From: Liquidambar formosana
Lineage: Eukaryota; Streptophyta; Magnoliopsida; Saxifragales; Altingiaceae
Direction: 5' to 3'
Length of the DNA stretch: 64,000 bases
Assembly: GCA_039720395.1 (NCBI GenBank)
Contig: CM077824.1
Span: forward strand, 15,061,204-15,125,203
Position 1 is the stretch's first letter. The number at the start of each line of letters is the position of its first letter. A model generated the notes under the pieces. It did not search any database, was not told where the DNA came from, and was given only the letters and a program-made list of their open reading frames with translations. Of this stretch, positions 34,470-48,024 are shown piece after piece. A program made the position numbers and the translations under genes.

Positions 34470-35397
34470 TCGATATGATGCGTGTAAACCCAATGGGAAA
34501 ACAACAACTACAAATTAATGTATTTAAATGCCTACAACAACTCTATTTCTTTGGTAAATGCTTATCAGGTTCAATGTTAATCGCACATGTCGATCCCATG
34601 ACTTTAGATATTTGATTAAGAACATTCCACAATCATAGCTACAATGGGAAAGTGAATTACCAATTAATAACTACGAATAAGTAAGACAAATCTAACATGC
34701 ATCTCCTAATATAATAAACAAATACAGCTACTCATACCACCCATGTACCCCATACTCATCTTACCCATCCAAGTCTTTTAATATAAAGCACAGTGATTGT
34801 TCTGCATATATTTCATCAATCAACAATCCTTAGAAATAGTAAAAGCCAAATCGGTATTTTCATGGATCAACAATTCATAGACATTAAATCAAAATATCAA
34901 ATTTCCACTTTAAGTGCAACCCAATTGAAATCAATACATACTGGGAAGAACAGGTGCAACATACATGCCATGTACATAGTTAATCAATGTTTGAAAGAAA
35001 TTATATTTGTTTATTAAGTTATAGAGCAATGAATTACTATATGACCAGCTAAACTAAAGCTAAATCCATACCAATTCACACTCGAGTACATTGTAGCCAA
35101 CTGTTGCATGGTTATAATACTTGTGAAACTATCCTGCAACATCTTTGGAATTTTTGAGACTTTAAATTCTCAAGACATCAACTTGCACACAACATATTTA
35201 TATTTTCAATTGAAATGAAAAAATACTTGATTAACCCACCTCAATTTGAAGAAGTCATAAAACTATCAAAAATATATCAAATGTAAATGGAATAATAGTT
35301 GGTGCACTAACCCTAAAGCTGGGTAAGAAGAAGTGTCATCGCAATGGTCAAAGTTGGCTAGCATTTAAAATGCAGCACTACATTTCTCTTATCTACA
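34470..35397. other. AT-rich spacer, no gene seen
   Basis: Nothing coding or structured was recognised. Confidence 0.5.
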
Positions 35398-35616
35398 AAT
35401 ACATTAATCGGATTAAAATAGATTAGATTGTATAATCATTATATATAGAATATGTATAAACAATTTAATCAGTGAAATATTAAGACTTGTGAGAATATTT
35501 ACTGGACAGCTAACACAATTTTGCCTAGGCAACGACAATAACTCGAACCTGGTTAGGGTATTCAACTTTTTTCTTTTATGACCATGCAATATGCCCGACG
35601 AATAACACAACATATA

Positions 35617-35784
35617 GGTATTCAACTTTTTTTTTTAATCAGCAACAAAGATATTTATTAATCAAATGATAAAAGTACAATAAGAGAGAACAAAACCACA
35701 CAAAGAACAATCAAAACATAAGAAGCAAAAACAACCAAACTAACTGCATATACATCCAAACTAACTACACATCATTTGAGAATT
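35617..35784 (-). mobile_element. possible non-LTR retrotransposon 3' end inserted in arm A
   Basis: On the plus strand a T-run precedes AATCAGCAACAAAGATATTT, a common arrangement of antisense LINE/SINE tails. It interrupts the arm homology. The flanks TATTCAACT (before) and AATTCAAAT (after) could be a worn target duplication. Confidence 0.3.
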
Positions 35785-37059
35785 CAAATCATACTAGCAA
35801 CACACATATTAATCAAAACTTAGAATCATGCCAAATAGTTAACAGTAAACATGTAAAATAAAACAACAAAACATACGAACAATTTCACTTTATCGGTAGC
35901 AAACAACTTATGATAGAACTCACCCTACATTGAGGTGACCGTTAAACGCATAATCCACAACAACCCTTTTCGTTTCCTTCAATGCGAAAAATTTTGACAT
36001 GCACTGTTGCACGTACAGCGAATTAAAAGTCCTACTTTAACAGGCTGTCAAGTAGGAACTTTCAAATTATAGGAATGTCCTCCCACATCAGCCGCCACTG
36101 ATGAAAGTCCATCGGATTGTTCTATTCACGATAGGAAAGAGAGTAACAAAATCATTAGGGATGGGACCTCAAATACACTAACTATACGGACTAGTAGTAT
36201 CCGTATGCGCACTATACCCTACTACAACCTTGAACAACTATTTTTTTACCCAATTGGACATATACTGCCCACACACACTCATACTGCTCCTAGAAAAAGT
36301 TAATAAACGTGCAATGTACAAAAAATCCACAAAATGATAGAAAAAACATGAATAAAAGTAAACCAATCTCATTGAGAATATAAAAATAAACCAATCTCAT
36401 TGAGAATAAATTCATAAAACTACGAAACAAATAGCTATCGTGATAATTATATACACAAACTATTTACACAATTTTACAATATAAAGCTCACGACGAGTGA
36501 TAAGATTCTCACGTTTGCGTCAAATATAGATGGTGCATGAACTGTCTGCACCTGCACCTGCACCTGTATGACACAATCATATTGTATTTCACAATAATGT
36601 AGATATTATGCTTAACTCAATAATATAGGAACCATTTGACAAAACGGCATATCCCCCCTAGTTCATGTTCCTGTTTCACCCTCTTATTCACAACACTGTC
36701 AATTCAAGCTTTTATACATGAATATGTTCATATTTAATAGTTTTTCTACTTCGACCGATTTAATGTCGGAGTGTATCACCAACTCACACCGATTTAATAT
36801 TTGTCGAAGTAGAAAAACTACTAAATATAAACATATATTTAAACATTAGCAACTAATATTAATACAAAATAATTTGATTACAAAAAAATCTACTTAAAAA
36901 GTATATATCATTAAAAATACTAAACAACCTGAGACGTATTTCTGGCCGGAACGGGATTTCACTGTCCCCACCTAAACGCAATCTGATACATACTTGCCCC
37001 AATTATAAGTTTATAAGATATGCAAGTCGACAACAATTTACAATTGCCTTCGAGCCTTG

Positions 37060-37310
37060 ATGACAGAGATAGCAATGTTGCACACGCATATCGTGCAAAT
37101 AAAGTCTTAAAATTTGTCCTCTACCTTCAATGGCACAACCCGGCTTTTTAGCTCTATGAGCGATATACATACAATCAGACCGTCACATTTTTCAACAGGA
37201 AATATATCACCCATAACAACACTTACATCACGGGTGTGTAATGGATACGTACTAGTTTCCTTCCAACTCTAGTCGGCAATTATCTGGATTGAAATGTTGA
37301 AGAAACTAAG
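37060..37310 (-). pseudogene. arm-A left copy of an unrecognised reading frame
   Basis: The inverse of the coding-like stretch at 39,917-40,210, more degraded. It shows the same frame was present in both arms. Confidence 0.45.
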
Positions 37311-38109
37311 AACAAAGAAGATGTTGCAACTTTTGAACCTTTAAACATAGTAAGCCACATAGTCTTATTTTCCTTGCAGCCACATTCTTCTTTTTATTGA
37401 ATGTTAAAATAGTCTTAATAAATCTCTTTCGACCAAAACGTGTACTGAGTTTACGTGACTACACAACCAAATTAAAATATATGTAAATGTATACTATAAT
37501 TAACATGTTTACAAGCACATGCATATTAATCTATTCTCATATATACCTTTTCAGTTGTTGTTTCAAGGGGAATTGCATCACGGGTAAACAAGCACTCATC
37601 TCTGCTTTTTTTCTTCTGAATCGAGAAAATTGCCTCACGGGTAAGCGAATACTCTACTCTTCTTTTTTCTTCTGAGATGGGAGGAATTGCACGGGTAGAG
37701 CACTCTTCTCTACTTTTTTTTCTGATTCAGAAGGAATTGGTACTAGTTTATATCCTCACCTCTTGTACCGAGATATTTAATTGTTTCAAATTACAATTGG
37801 AAAATTGTACATTGATTGCAATGTCAATATTTCTATAAAATTATTTCAAATTACAATTGAAAAAATATTTTAAATTACAAATAAAGATAATAGAACACAG
37901 GTTTTGAAATAAAGGAGAGAAAAGGGAGGGGAATATAATATACTTAAAAGTAGAGTTAGGATTCACCCAAAAACCCACTCGTCGTGATTGCAATTTCAAT
38001 ATTATTCTCTAATATTAGTAAGATATAAAATATTTTAAAAAAAAAATTAAAGGAAAACCCTTTTTGAATAAAAATTAGAAGAAAAAAACTGATGAACAAT
38101 TTTCTGAAT

Positions 38110-38365
38110 AAAAAGAAGAGGAGAATTGCTTGAAATGTTGAACCAAACCATGAACTCTAAATGGCTTAGCAAATTTGATTGCAAATCAGACTTTTGGCAA
38201 GTAAAGCTACCAGATGAGTTAAACCAATGACTGCTTTCAGTACACCATATGGACAATACCAATGGACGATTATGCCATTTGAAATTTATAATACACCACA
38301 AATATTTCAAAGATGGATAGACAATACGTTCAAACATCTTCAAAAATTTTGTCTAGTATGTACAC
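38110..38365 (+). pseudogene. endogenous pararetrovirus (Caulimoviridae) reverse-transcriptase scrap
   Basis: About 80 codons in two frames resemble the RT palm of Caulimoviridae: KFDCKSDFWQVKL, then after a stop TAFST-like and QWTIMPF, and IFQRWIDNTF. It ends before the catalytic DD box. One TGA and at least one frameshift are visible, so it is dead. It sits in the core of inverted-repeat element A, far from the larger pararetroviral block at 60.3-64 kb, and may be an independent integration. Confidence 0.7.
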
Positions 38366-39916
38366 TATGAGCTTAAAACGTGTACGCATGAGCTCCTTAA
38401 AATATACGCTATAAACTCATTAAAATATACGCTATAAACTCAAAACATGTACGTAGTAATTCATCATAATATGCTTATAACCTTAACACATCGTTACATT
38501 GTTCCCTTTTCTTTTTCAAATAAATCTTAGTATGGATAAAGATCATTTCAATACCCTATTGATCATTTTAGTACCTCAAAATTTTTCAAAAATCTCAAAG
38601 GGCACTAAAATGATATTTACACAATTTTTTTTTTTTATATACAATATTAACATATTTTCAGGTTTTTTGAAGTAAACATATACATCAAGTTTGAGACGCG
38701 TGCTTGTATGCATGTAATGATGGATGAGCCGAAACGCACCGTTTGGTTATTATAAAGAATTGACGAGGTGCCTTTGCTAAAACATACCAATTGCTAATCC
38801 CCAATTCCCCATTCATGCCCTACTGCCTTTATTCCTTTACTGTTCTCAATAAAAAAAGAGAGAGAAACCAAGAGAAAGGAAAAAAGATGGCAGTAATTGA
38901 GAGCTCGAAGTAATCCGCACTCAACAGTACCAGAGACAGACGATTGAGAAAGATACAAATAAAAAGGAAATCTATAAGGCGCGACGAAAGAAAAAAGCTC
39001 TCTTCATCGACATTTCAAGTAAATCTCTTTCCTTCTCCTCTTTCATGTACTGTTAATCAGTTTTTTTCCTCTAATTTTTATGCAAAAAGGGTTTCTTTTG
39101 GATAAACCCAAACCCTTCCACTTTTTTTTTTGTTTTTTTAAATTTATTTTTTATTAATATTAAAAAATAATATTGAAATTACAATTACAATCACGACGCG
39201 TGGGTTTTTGAGTAAACCCCAACTCTTTTTTTTAATTTATTATATTTCTCCCCCTCTTTTCTCCTTATGTCAAAACCTATGTTCTATTATTTTTATTTGT
39301 AACTTGAAACATTTTTCCAAATGTAATTTGAAAATGTTTTATAGAAATACTGACATTGAAATCAATGTACAATATTCTAATTGTAATTTGAAATAATTCT
39401 ATAAATGCGTCGATACAAGACGCGAAGGTATAAACCAATACCAATTCCTCCCAACTCGGAAGAAAAAGGTAGAGAAGAGTGCCCGCCTACCCGTGAGACC
39501 ATTCCTCTCGACTCGGAAAAAAAAAAAACAGAGAAGAGTGCTCACCTATCAATAAAATAATTCCTCTGGACTCGAAAGGAAAAAACAGAGTAAAGTGCTC
39601 GCCTACCTGTGAAGTAATTCTCCTTGAAACAATAACTGGAAAGGTATACATGATAACATATTAATACGCATGTTTTTGTACACATGTTAATTATACTATA
39701 CATTCACATTTATTAATTTAGTTGTATAGCAACGTAAGCTCAGCACACGTTCTGATCGAAACAGATTTATTAAATACCATTTCAACATTCAATAAAAAGA
39801 AAAATGGGGTAGGCCTAGGTGGCTACTGAGTTTAAAAATTCAATAGTTACAGCACTTTCTTTGTTCTTTGCTTTTTCAACATTTCAATCCAGATGATTGC
39901 CGACTGCTGACTAGAG

Positions 39917-40210
39917 TTGGAAGGAAACCAAAACATACCTATCACATCCCATGATGTAAATGTTGTCATGGGCATACCGTGTAACAATTTTGATATATTT
40001 CCTGATAGGAAATGTAACGGTCCGGTTGTATGTGAAACGCTCACAGAACAAGAAAGTCAAGTTGTGTCCTTAAAAGCAAGGGACAAATTTAAAGCTTCAT
40101 TTGCACGATATGCGTGGACAACATTACTATCACCATCATCAAGACTCGCAGGCAATTATAAATTATTGCATGCTTTCAGTGACTTGCATGCCTTAAAGAT
40201 CTATAATTAG
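39917..40210 (+). pseudogene. unrecognised reading frame in right arm A, possibly KI-MULE-type
   Basis: A 97-codon frame containing ITSHDVNVVMGIPCNNFDIF and LKARDKFKASFARY. The DV..VMGIP phrase recalls plant aminotransferase-like/Ulp1-associated proteins often carried by Mutator-like elements, but no catalytic domain is present. The mirrored copy is at about 37,060-37,310. The identification is tentative. Confidence 0.35.
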
Positions 40211-41432
40211 GACAAGTACGTATTAGATTGCCTTCAGGAAGGGACAGCGAAATCCCGTTTCGGTCAGAAATACATCTCATGCTGTTTAGTCTTTTTAATG
40301 GTATATATTCTAAGTAAAAAAATTTTTATAATCAAACTATGTTGTATTGATGTTAGTTGATAATATTCAACTATATGTTCATATTTAATAGTTTTTCCAC
40401 TTCGACTGATTTGATGTCAATCAACTAATGCGTATCACCAACCCACACAAAAAAGCTTGGACGAACAGTCTTATGAATAAGAGGGTAAAGCAAGAACATA
40501 AACTAAGAAGATATAGTAGGAAAATTGTAGGAAAATTATATATCTTCGTCAAATAGTTCCTATATCATTAAGTTGAACATAATTTCTACATGCAATATGA
40601 TTATGTCATACAAGTGCAGGCAATACAGGCACCCTCTTTGTTTAACGCAAATATAGGAATCTTGTCACCCGTGGTGAGCTCCATATTATAAAATTGTATA
40701 GATAATCTGTGTATATAATTATAACGTTACCTATTTGTTACGTAGTATTCTCAATGAGATTGGTTCACTTTTATTCATGTTTTCCTAACCATTTTATAAA
40801 TTTTTTGTTCATTACACATCAATTAACTTTTTCAATGAGCAATATGAGCGTGTGTGAGCAGTATATACCCAAATGGGCAAAAAAATAATTGTTCAAAGTT
40901 GCAGTAGGATATAATGCGCATACAGTCCCTACTAATCTATACAGTGATTGTGTATTCGAGGTCCCGTCCTTAGTATTTTGCACCCCCCCTTTCCCCCTTT
41001 CTAATCGTGGATAGGACAATCCAATGGGCCTTCATCAGCAGCGGTTGATGTGACAGGACATTCCCATGATTTGAAAATTACATGACATGCAACCCCTACT
41101 TGATTGCCTATTCGCTTCACCAAGCAAAATAAGGCTTTAAAATCACTGTACATGCAACAGTGCTTGCAAATTTTTTGCATTGAAGGAAACGAGAAAGGTT
41201 ATTGTGGATTATGCATTTAACGATCACCTCAATACAGAGTGAGTTCAATCATAAGTTGTTTGCTATCTATCAGGTGAAAATGTTCATACATGACGTTACT
41301 TTATTTTATGTGTACTGTTAATTATTTGACATGATTCTTACCTTTAATTAATATATGTGTTGCTAGTATGAGTTGAATACCCATATAAATACCCATATAA
41401 TGTGCAATTAATCTGATTAATGTATTTGATTG

Positions 41433-41800
41433 AAATTTAATTTGAAAGATTTGTAAAAGGAATACAGGGTACGAGTTTTCATTGGACTGAAATGGAATCT
41501 CGTCGTCCCCACATGTGATGAGTTGACAACTCATCCATGCCCAAACTCTAGGGTCTCAAAATAGGGCGATTATATGTAAAGTTGTGGAAGACACTTGCAA
41601 GGATCCCTAAATTTTTTAAACCTAATTTGAAAGATTTGTAGAAAGAACATGGGATACAAGTTGTTATTGAATTGAGATAGAATCTCCTCCCTACATGTGA
41701 TGAGTTAACAACTCATGCATGTCCTAACTCTAGGTTACCAAAATAGGGTGATTATATGCAGACTTATAGAAGAAATTCACATAAGATCTCTACACGTGCA
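41433..41800 (+). repeat. two tandem units of about 185 bp
   Basis: AATTTGAAAGATTTGTA starts near 41,438 and again near 41,622. Both units continue through CATGTGATGAGTT and TAGGGTGATTATATG-like text. An inverted third copy lies at 45,420-45,610. Confidence 0.75.
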
Positions 41801-43559
41801 CATAGATAATAAACTACCAACAATTAAAAACAAACATGCAAGCAGTTATAATGTTTTGATGAAGGATCCCCATACTTGCACATATGATTCCTTTAATTTT
41901 TTTTTTTTTATACCTTAAAAAAAATTTTAAAAAAAAATTCATGACATCTGGAAAAGGAACTAACAACAAATATATTTTTTTAAAAAAAATACACTATAAA
42001 AGTTTTGGATGAAGTATCCCCACTTTTGCATATAGGATCACTTGCAATTGGATGTATGTAGTGATCATTTAATAATTCATTTATTAAATAACATAAAAAA
42101 AGGTTCGTACACACAACTAAGGCAAACAAGCCAGAACAATTCTCATATTCAAACCATCATAATATATTAACGCAAACAATATAAAGTACACGATAATGAA
42201 AATGATAATGATAAACTAATTCTCGTTCGACATGTACCTATCGCTTGCATATTCTTCGAAATTCTTCATATTAGTAATCTCATTTATAGCTAAAGACATA
42301 TCATAGTTATCCATAAAAATCAGTACAGCCTATCGATGTATGTAACACAGCACTTTGCAGAAGTACATTCAGTTGATTTCATCCCTAATACGATTAAGTG
42401 TTTCCAATAAAATGAAACCTCCTTATTTAATACTGAATGACAACCGTCCCATGACTAATGCTCCAATACTTTGAAGTTCGATAATAAGGCTATTTGATTC
42501 TTGCAAACGACACACCCACTCTCTTCTTGTTGCTCCATAATACCCAATCATGTTACCACTACGCCAAGCACGTTCAATCGATGAAGAAGGATATACGGAT
42601 ATTTTATTCCAAGCACCATCACTGGTATAAAATAATGTTACCACTACGCCAAGCACGTTCTTAATACAAGGCATTTGCCCATAAAAATCCCACAGTTTGT
42701 CCAAATGCTCAAAGTCTACCAACAATGAAAACACCAACAATGAAAACAATATCTAATTAAAACATAAAAACCAATTGTGGACAAAAATGCCCTTCCTTAG
42801 TTAAAAGGGAACCAAATGCAGGTTCCATTTTCCAAGACAACTATTCTTTCTCCTTCACATCAGCCGTAGCTCTTCTCTCTCTCTCCTCTATGGTATGAAG
42901 ATCCCCACAATAACCCCTTCCCCTCTCTCTCCTCTTCTCTCTCCTCTCCTCGACTACATCACCCACTCTCCTCCACCCAAAACAAGAAGCAACAACAACC
43001 CACCCCTCCATCTCGTCTTCTCGATAAGATCTCCAACTCTCTCATCCTCATCCCAACAACACGCAAATACATCTCCCCTCTCTCTATCTTCTCGACAACA
43101 TCCCCCCGCCATTCTCATCCTCCTCCCAAAACAACACGCAATAGCAGATCCCTTAAAGAGAATCCCCTTCACTCGCTACATCTTCAGTTGTTGTGAGACA
43201 CAATCGATTTTTAGGGCTCATTCACCCGCACCTATCTCCTCTGTTCGAACACACATAACACCACAATGATTGTGAGCGTTTTAGTGGGTAATTTCTTTCC
43301 TTTTCACTTATTTTCATGATCAAAATCTGAGTTGTTTCTATGTTGGTCAGTCAATATTTCACACACGAATTCTAGGTCGACACTTAAGTTGTTTTTCAGT
43401 AACATTATAACTTTTTTCCCCTCACCATTCAATTTTTAAGGGTTTTAATTCAAATCAATACGCATTTTGGAGGGTTTTAGTTCCTCATGCTTTTGCCTTT
43501 AAATTCTAGAATATGTACTTAAATGACTAAATAGATGGGTCAATATAATGCTAATTGAG

Positions 43560-44060
43560 AAAAAAAATTTGTGAGGATCCTATGTGCAAGTGTGGGGATC
43601 CTATGTGCAAGGTTTAAGCGTATACATTTCTTCGAATTCTTTATACTTTCGCCTTTACATTCTGAAATATTTGTTTTAATGTAGGGATCCTATGTACAAA
43701 TGTGGGGATACCATGTGCAAGGTTTTAAGCTTTTTGATTTCTCCAAATTTTTTATGTTTTCGCCTTCAAATTCTATAATAATCACTCTGATGCCAAAATA
43801 AATTTGGATTGATTTAGTGCCAACTAGAAAGAAAAATCTAGAAATCTTATGTGCAAGTGTGAGGATCTCATATGCAATGTTTAAGCTTTTTGCATTTCTC
43901 ATAATTCTTTATGTTTTGCCCTTCAAATTATGGAATATTTGATTTGATGCCTAAATATGTTTGGGTTGATTTAATGCTAATTACAAAGAAAAATGTAGGG
44001 ATCACATGTAAAGGTTTAAGCTTTTGCATTTTTCTAAATTCTTTATACTTTCGCCTTGAT
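43560..44060 (+). repeat. array of GGGATCCTATGTGCAAG motifs
   Basis: Four to five units of about 105-150 bp, each with GGGGATCCTATGTGCAAGGT or a variant, then TTTAAGCTTTTGCATTTC and a TTTATG/CTTTCGCCTT phrase. Related GGATCC...TGCAAG phrases occur in the arms at 41,860, 42,010, 43,580, 45,190, 45,350 and 45,620. Confidence 0.65.
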
Positions 44061-45059
44061 ATTCCTCATTTTAAAATTTTTTTAAAAAAAATTTATTCAT
44101 GGTCATATGTCTCACAATCTCAAATTCTAAACACTTCTGGTAAAACATAAGAGGGTCAAAATTATCAATATGATTTATAACTAATTTTTCTTCATTATTA
44201 GTATGATTTATGAGTTTATAATATTGTTGCAAGTTCTCAATAACATCATCAAGAAGTAACAAATAAAAAATAATAATATCATCATCAAGAAGTATGTTCT
44301 AAATGCTTGTATTTGATATGACTTATCATGGTCTTGTATCAATGGTCCAAGCGCTTTATCTCCATTCTCTTTCATGAAATTGGACTTTGCTCCTCTAAGA
44401 GTTCTCTAATCACCTCAAGTTGAATTTCATAAAGCATAACCACCTTTCAACATACCTCATATTTAGCCTAAGTTTATTTTTCTATATTTCCATCAGAATT
44501 CTTATTTTTATTTTTTATTTTTTTTATTATTATTTTTATTTTATTTTTATTTTTTTGTGAATTAGTTCGAATACTATTATCACATTTTAAAGTATGGGTG
44601 TCGTGTGCAAAAATCGAATAGTCTCGTAATCGAACTTCAAAGTATTGGAGCACCAGCCAATCCCACGACGACTATCATTGAATATCAAACCATGAGGTCT
44701 TAATTGTATGGGAGACGCACTTAATTGTATTAAGGACGAAATCGAACGAACATACCTTTGCAGAGCGCTATACTACAGGTTTTACTATTTTGTATACATA
44801 ACTACGACAAATCTTTAACCAAAAATGAGATCACCAATATTAAGAACCTCGAAGAGTACGCAGACAATAGGTACATGTCAAACGAGAATTAGTTTATCGT
44901 CATTATTTTCATTAATATGTACTTTATGTTGGTCGCATTAATATATTATGATATTATGATGGTTTAAATGTGAGAATTGTACAAGTTTGTTTGTCCTAAT
45001 TACATATACGAACTTTTTCTTATGTTATTGAATAAATGAATTATTAAATGAGCACTATA

Positions 45060-45061
<2 letters not shown>

Positions 45062-45125
<64 letters not shown>
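45062..45125. repeat. (TA)n microsatellite, about 64 bp
   Basis: Uninterrupted TA dinucleotides inside arm X', absent from the matching arm X. Confidence 0.95.
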
Positions 45126-45128
<3 letters not shown>

Positions 45129-45735
45129 GGATCATGCATGTGAAAATTGATTGTTTAAAAAAACGTTCTGTCCAGGAATTTCAATTTATGGGGATCTTAT
45201 ATGCAAAAGTGAGGATACCTCATTTAAAACCTTTATAATGTATTTTTTTTCTTTTTTTTTTTTTTGTTAGTTCTCTTTTCAGATGTCATAAATTTTCTTT
45301 TCTCAACCTTTTCTTAATGCATAAAAAAAAATTTAAGGGATCAATTATTCAAGAATGGGGATCCTTCATTGAAAACATTGTAAGTGCTTACATGTTTGTT
45401 TTTAATAGTCGGTAGTTCACTTTCTATGTGCGCGTGTGAGGATCCTTACAAATGTCTTACACAACTCGTACCCAAATCACCCTATTTTGAGACCCTAGAG
45501 TTAAAGTATACATAAATTGTCGACTCATCACATATAGAGAAAAGATTCCATCTCAATCTAATGACAACTCGTACCCCATATTCCCTCCACAAATCTTTCA
45601 AATTATATTTTAAAAAACTGGGGATCCTATATGCAAGTGTGGGAATCCTTAACAATGGAAGACAATGGGAGGAAGGATTGCTGTACGATCTGTCTGGTGT
45701 TAGGAGGAGGATGTGATCGTTGACCCTCAAGTTGC

Positions 45736-45947
45736 CAAGAAGAGTAATGAGAGGGGAACAGGATGCGATCGTAATCTTCATACATAGAGAAGCGATGGGC
45801 TGATATGAAGGAGAGCAACAAATGTGAAGGAAAAAGAGCGTCAAGAAGAGTAATGAGAGGGGAACAGGATGCGATCGTAATCTTCATACATAGAGAAGCG
45901 ATGGGCTGATATGAAGGAGAGCAACAAATGTGAAGGAAAAAGAGCGT
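45736..45947. repeat. perfect 106-bp tandem duplication
   Basis: 45,736-45,841 and 45,842-45,947 appear identical, each from CAAGAAGAGTAATGAGAGG to AAAAAGAGCGT. It lies in Y'. Confidence 0.92.
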
Positions 45948-46105
45948 ACTGTCTTGGAAAATGAGAATAAATTTGGTTCAATGCTAACCAAGAAGGAAAG
46001 GCATTTTTGTCCACAATTGGTTTTTATGTTTTAGTTGGACATTGTATTTATTGTTGGACGACTTTAAGTATTTAGGCAAACTTTTGAATTTTTATGGGAA
46101 AATGC

Positions 46106-46110
<5 letters not shown>

Positions 46111-46141
<31 letters not shown>

Positions 46142-46436
46142 ATTGCCTTTTCATATAGGCATTCCATGTCAAAATCAAATTCATTTGATATTGATTGTTA
46201 TTCAATCCAAAATATGCATTTTTTTAATCAATTACAATTGCTCATTTATAGACATTTCAAATAAAACTGCTCTTAATCTTAAATCAACTTTATTATTGGC
46301 ATGTATGACCAACATATGAACTAAATTTAATCCAATGGTTGGTTTGACTAAATAAGAGTCACACATAAAAGTTTAAGAGTGCACTTGATGCAAAATTGCA
46401 TTAGGTACACTTGATAATTTGATAACAGAATGATTG

Positions 46437-46482
<46 letters not shown>

Positions 46483-47984
46483 AAATATATTATACATACA
46501 AATTTTCTCATTTTGTTTTCATTTAAATTTTATTTTAACAATTTATTTTCTTATTTTCATATTTTTCTTTTACTATTTCCCCATTGTAATAATTTTTTTT
46601 TTTTTATTTCTATATATGAGCAATGCTATACAGCCCAAATTTTTTTTTACCCAAATCTATTTACTCAAATGAGGTAACAACCTAGAAAATCAATTTTAAC
46701 TGTTTTTTTTTTTTTTGGCAAATCAATATATTAAAAATTAAGTTTCTGAGAAAATTTGGCAACTACCACATCAGTTGGACAAGAAATTTAACCTTTTTAG
46801 CATTTTTCTTATATATATAAAATGCTAAAAAGCTTATGTCTTAGATGAATGTGTTGGACTGATACGTTAATGTCATTGCAAAAACATAAGGAATCTTTTT
46901 GTAATTTTCAAATACCGAAGGGCCCTCAATGTAATTTTCCTTTTTTTTAATAGGTAAATATAAAATTTTTATTAAAAGCAAAAAAATAAAATAAAGAAAA
47001 AATGCAATAAAAGAAAGAATAGGTATGGGCTTTGTAACTTATAGAATATCACATTTCAGCTCACAAGTAGGATATAAAATCAAAACCTCTAATGGTCAAG
47101 CACAAAACCCTCATACTTAAAATTCTTCGAAAAATTCCTATCTCGAAAATGGTAAGACACATTAGACGTGTCCTTGACATGTTTTCTAAGTTTTTTTTGT
47201 TGGGACTTTGATAAAACAAGAATAAAGAAGTTTTCAATAATCCTTGTCTTTCACCTCCTTAATGACTAAATTGATTTGATCAAGAACAAAAGAAATCAAT
47301 TAAACATAGTCAATTCACACAGTGATAAATTAAACATAGTCCGTCATTAAACATTGTCCATTTGCATATGCAATAAACCCATTATCAGGGTTGCCCAACC
47401 TAACCCTATTTAGATGGATTTAGGGTAAGGGCAGGTTAGAGAGTTTTTCTAAAAACCGGTTGGGATTTGGGGCGGAAGGGTTTTATCACCTGTCCTTGTT
47501 ATCACAAGGAGGCACAATAATAATCCTACCACATGCCGCACGCAAGTAATAAACCAAAGCTTGACCAGCATGGGTCGAGATTAAGTATTTCGCAAGCTTT
47601 GCTATGTCCACCTAGAAATCCAACGTCCATCCTCAGACTAACCATACCGAAAGCCCTAAGAACTAAGCTACTTCCTCGACAAAGACGTTTTTAGTAAAAA
47701 GGAGTAAACCATTGAAGCTAGTTCGCCCTATGATCCCGCCAAAATCTTCCAAGAGTGGGACACAACTCATGTAATTAAAGCAAAAAACATGTGTTGGTCT
47801 CTAATATTCAACAACAAGAAGAAAGAAGTTATAGTTGATCTTCACTCGACAATAGTCAAACAAACAAGGGAGGCCAAACACTTCTTTGAAATCATCCTAG
47901 GCTTGGGTGGTAAAAGATAGTTGCCAATGTTTCATGTTCTTGATGAATTGGGGTCTTCCATCATCAGTCTATCTTCATATGTAC

Positions 47985-48024
<40 letters not shown>

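Larger units (their letters stand above)
35398..41432. mobile_element. large inverted-repeat element A (MULE-like or foldback), 6 kb
   Basis: Left arm 35,398-38,040 and right arm 39,120-41,432 are inverted homologues with many substitutions. Anchor pairs: AATACATTAATCGGATTA (35,400) with the inverse of TAATCAGATTAATGTATT (41,413); CATACTAGCAACAC (35,791) with GTGTTGCTAGTATG (41,357); GGAACGGGATTTC (36,950) with GAAATCCCGTTTC (40,250); CACGACGCGTGGG (39,193) with the inverse of CCCACTCGTCGTG (37,973). Arms of 2.3-2.6 kb are long even for Mutator-like elements. No target duplication was identified. The core is 38,041-39,119. Confidence 0.75.
41438..46110. mobile_element. rearranged inverted-repeat structure B
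   Basis: Two inverted pairs occur in the order X-Y-core-X'-Y'. X (41,438-42,660) pairs with X' (44,570-45,640): TAAACTAATTCTCGTT (42,213) with its inverse at 44,884, and CTCCAATACTTTGAAGTTCG (42,461) with its inverse near 44,630. Y (42,661-42,960) pairs with Y' (45,740-46,110): GGCATTTGCCCATAAAAAT with its inverse at 46,090, and AACCAATTGTGGACAAAAAT with its inverse at 46,008. Interleaved rather than nested pairs mean at least one rearrangement or insertion. Y/Y' looks like the terminal repeats of a Mutator-like element. Confidence 0.6.

Noticed and set aside
42895..43269. 124-codon Pro/Ser/Leu-rich ORF
   Set aside because: Arises from CT-rich sequence beside the Y repeat; no domain, and both strands are open for the same compositional reason.
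46441..46677. ORF beginning with alternating Tyr-Ile
   Set aside because: Translation of an (AT)n microsatellite followed by T-rich DNA.
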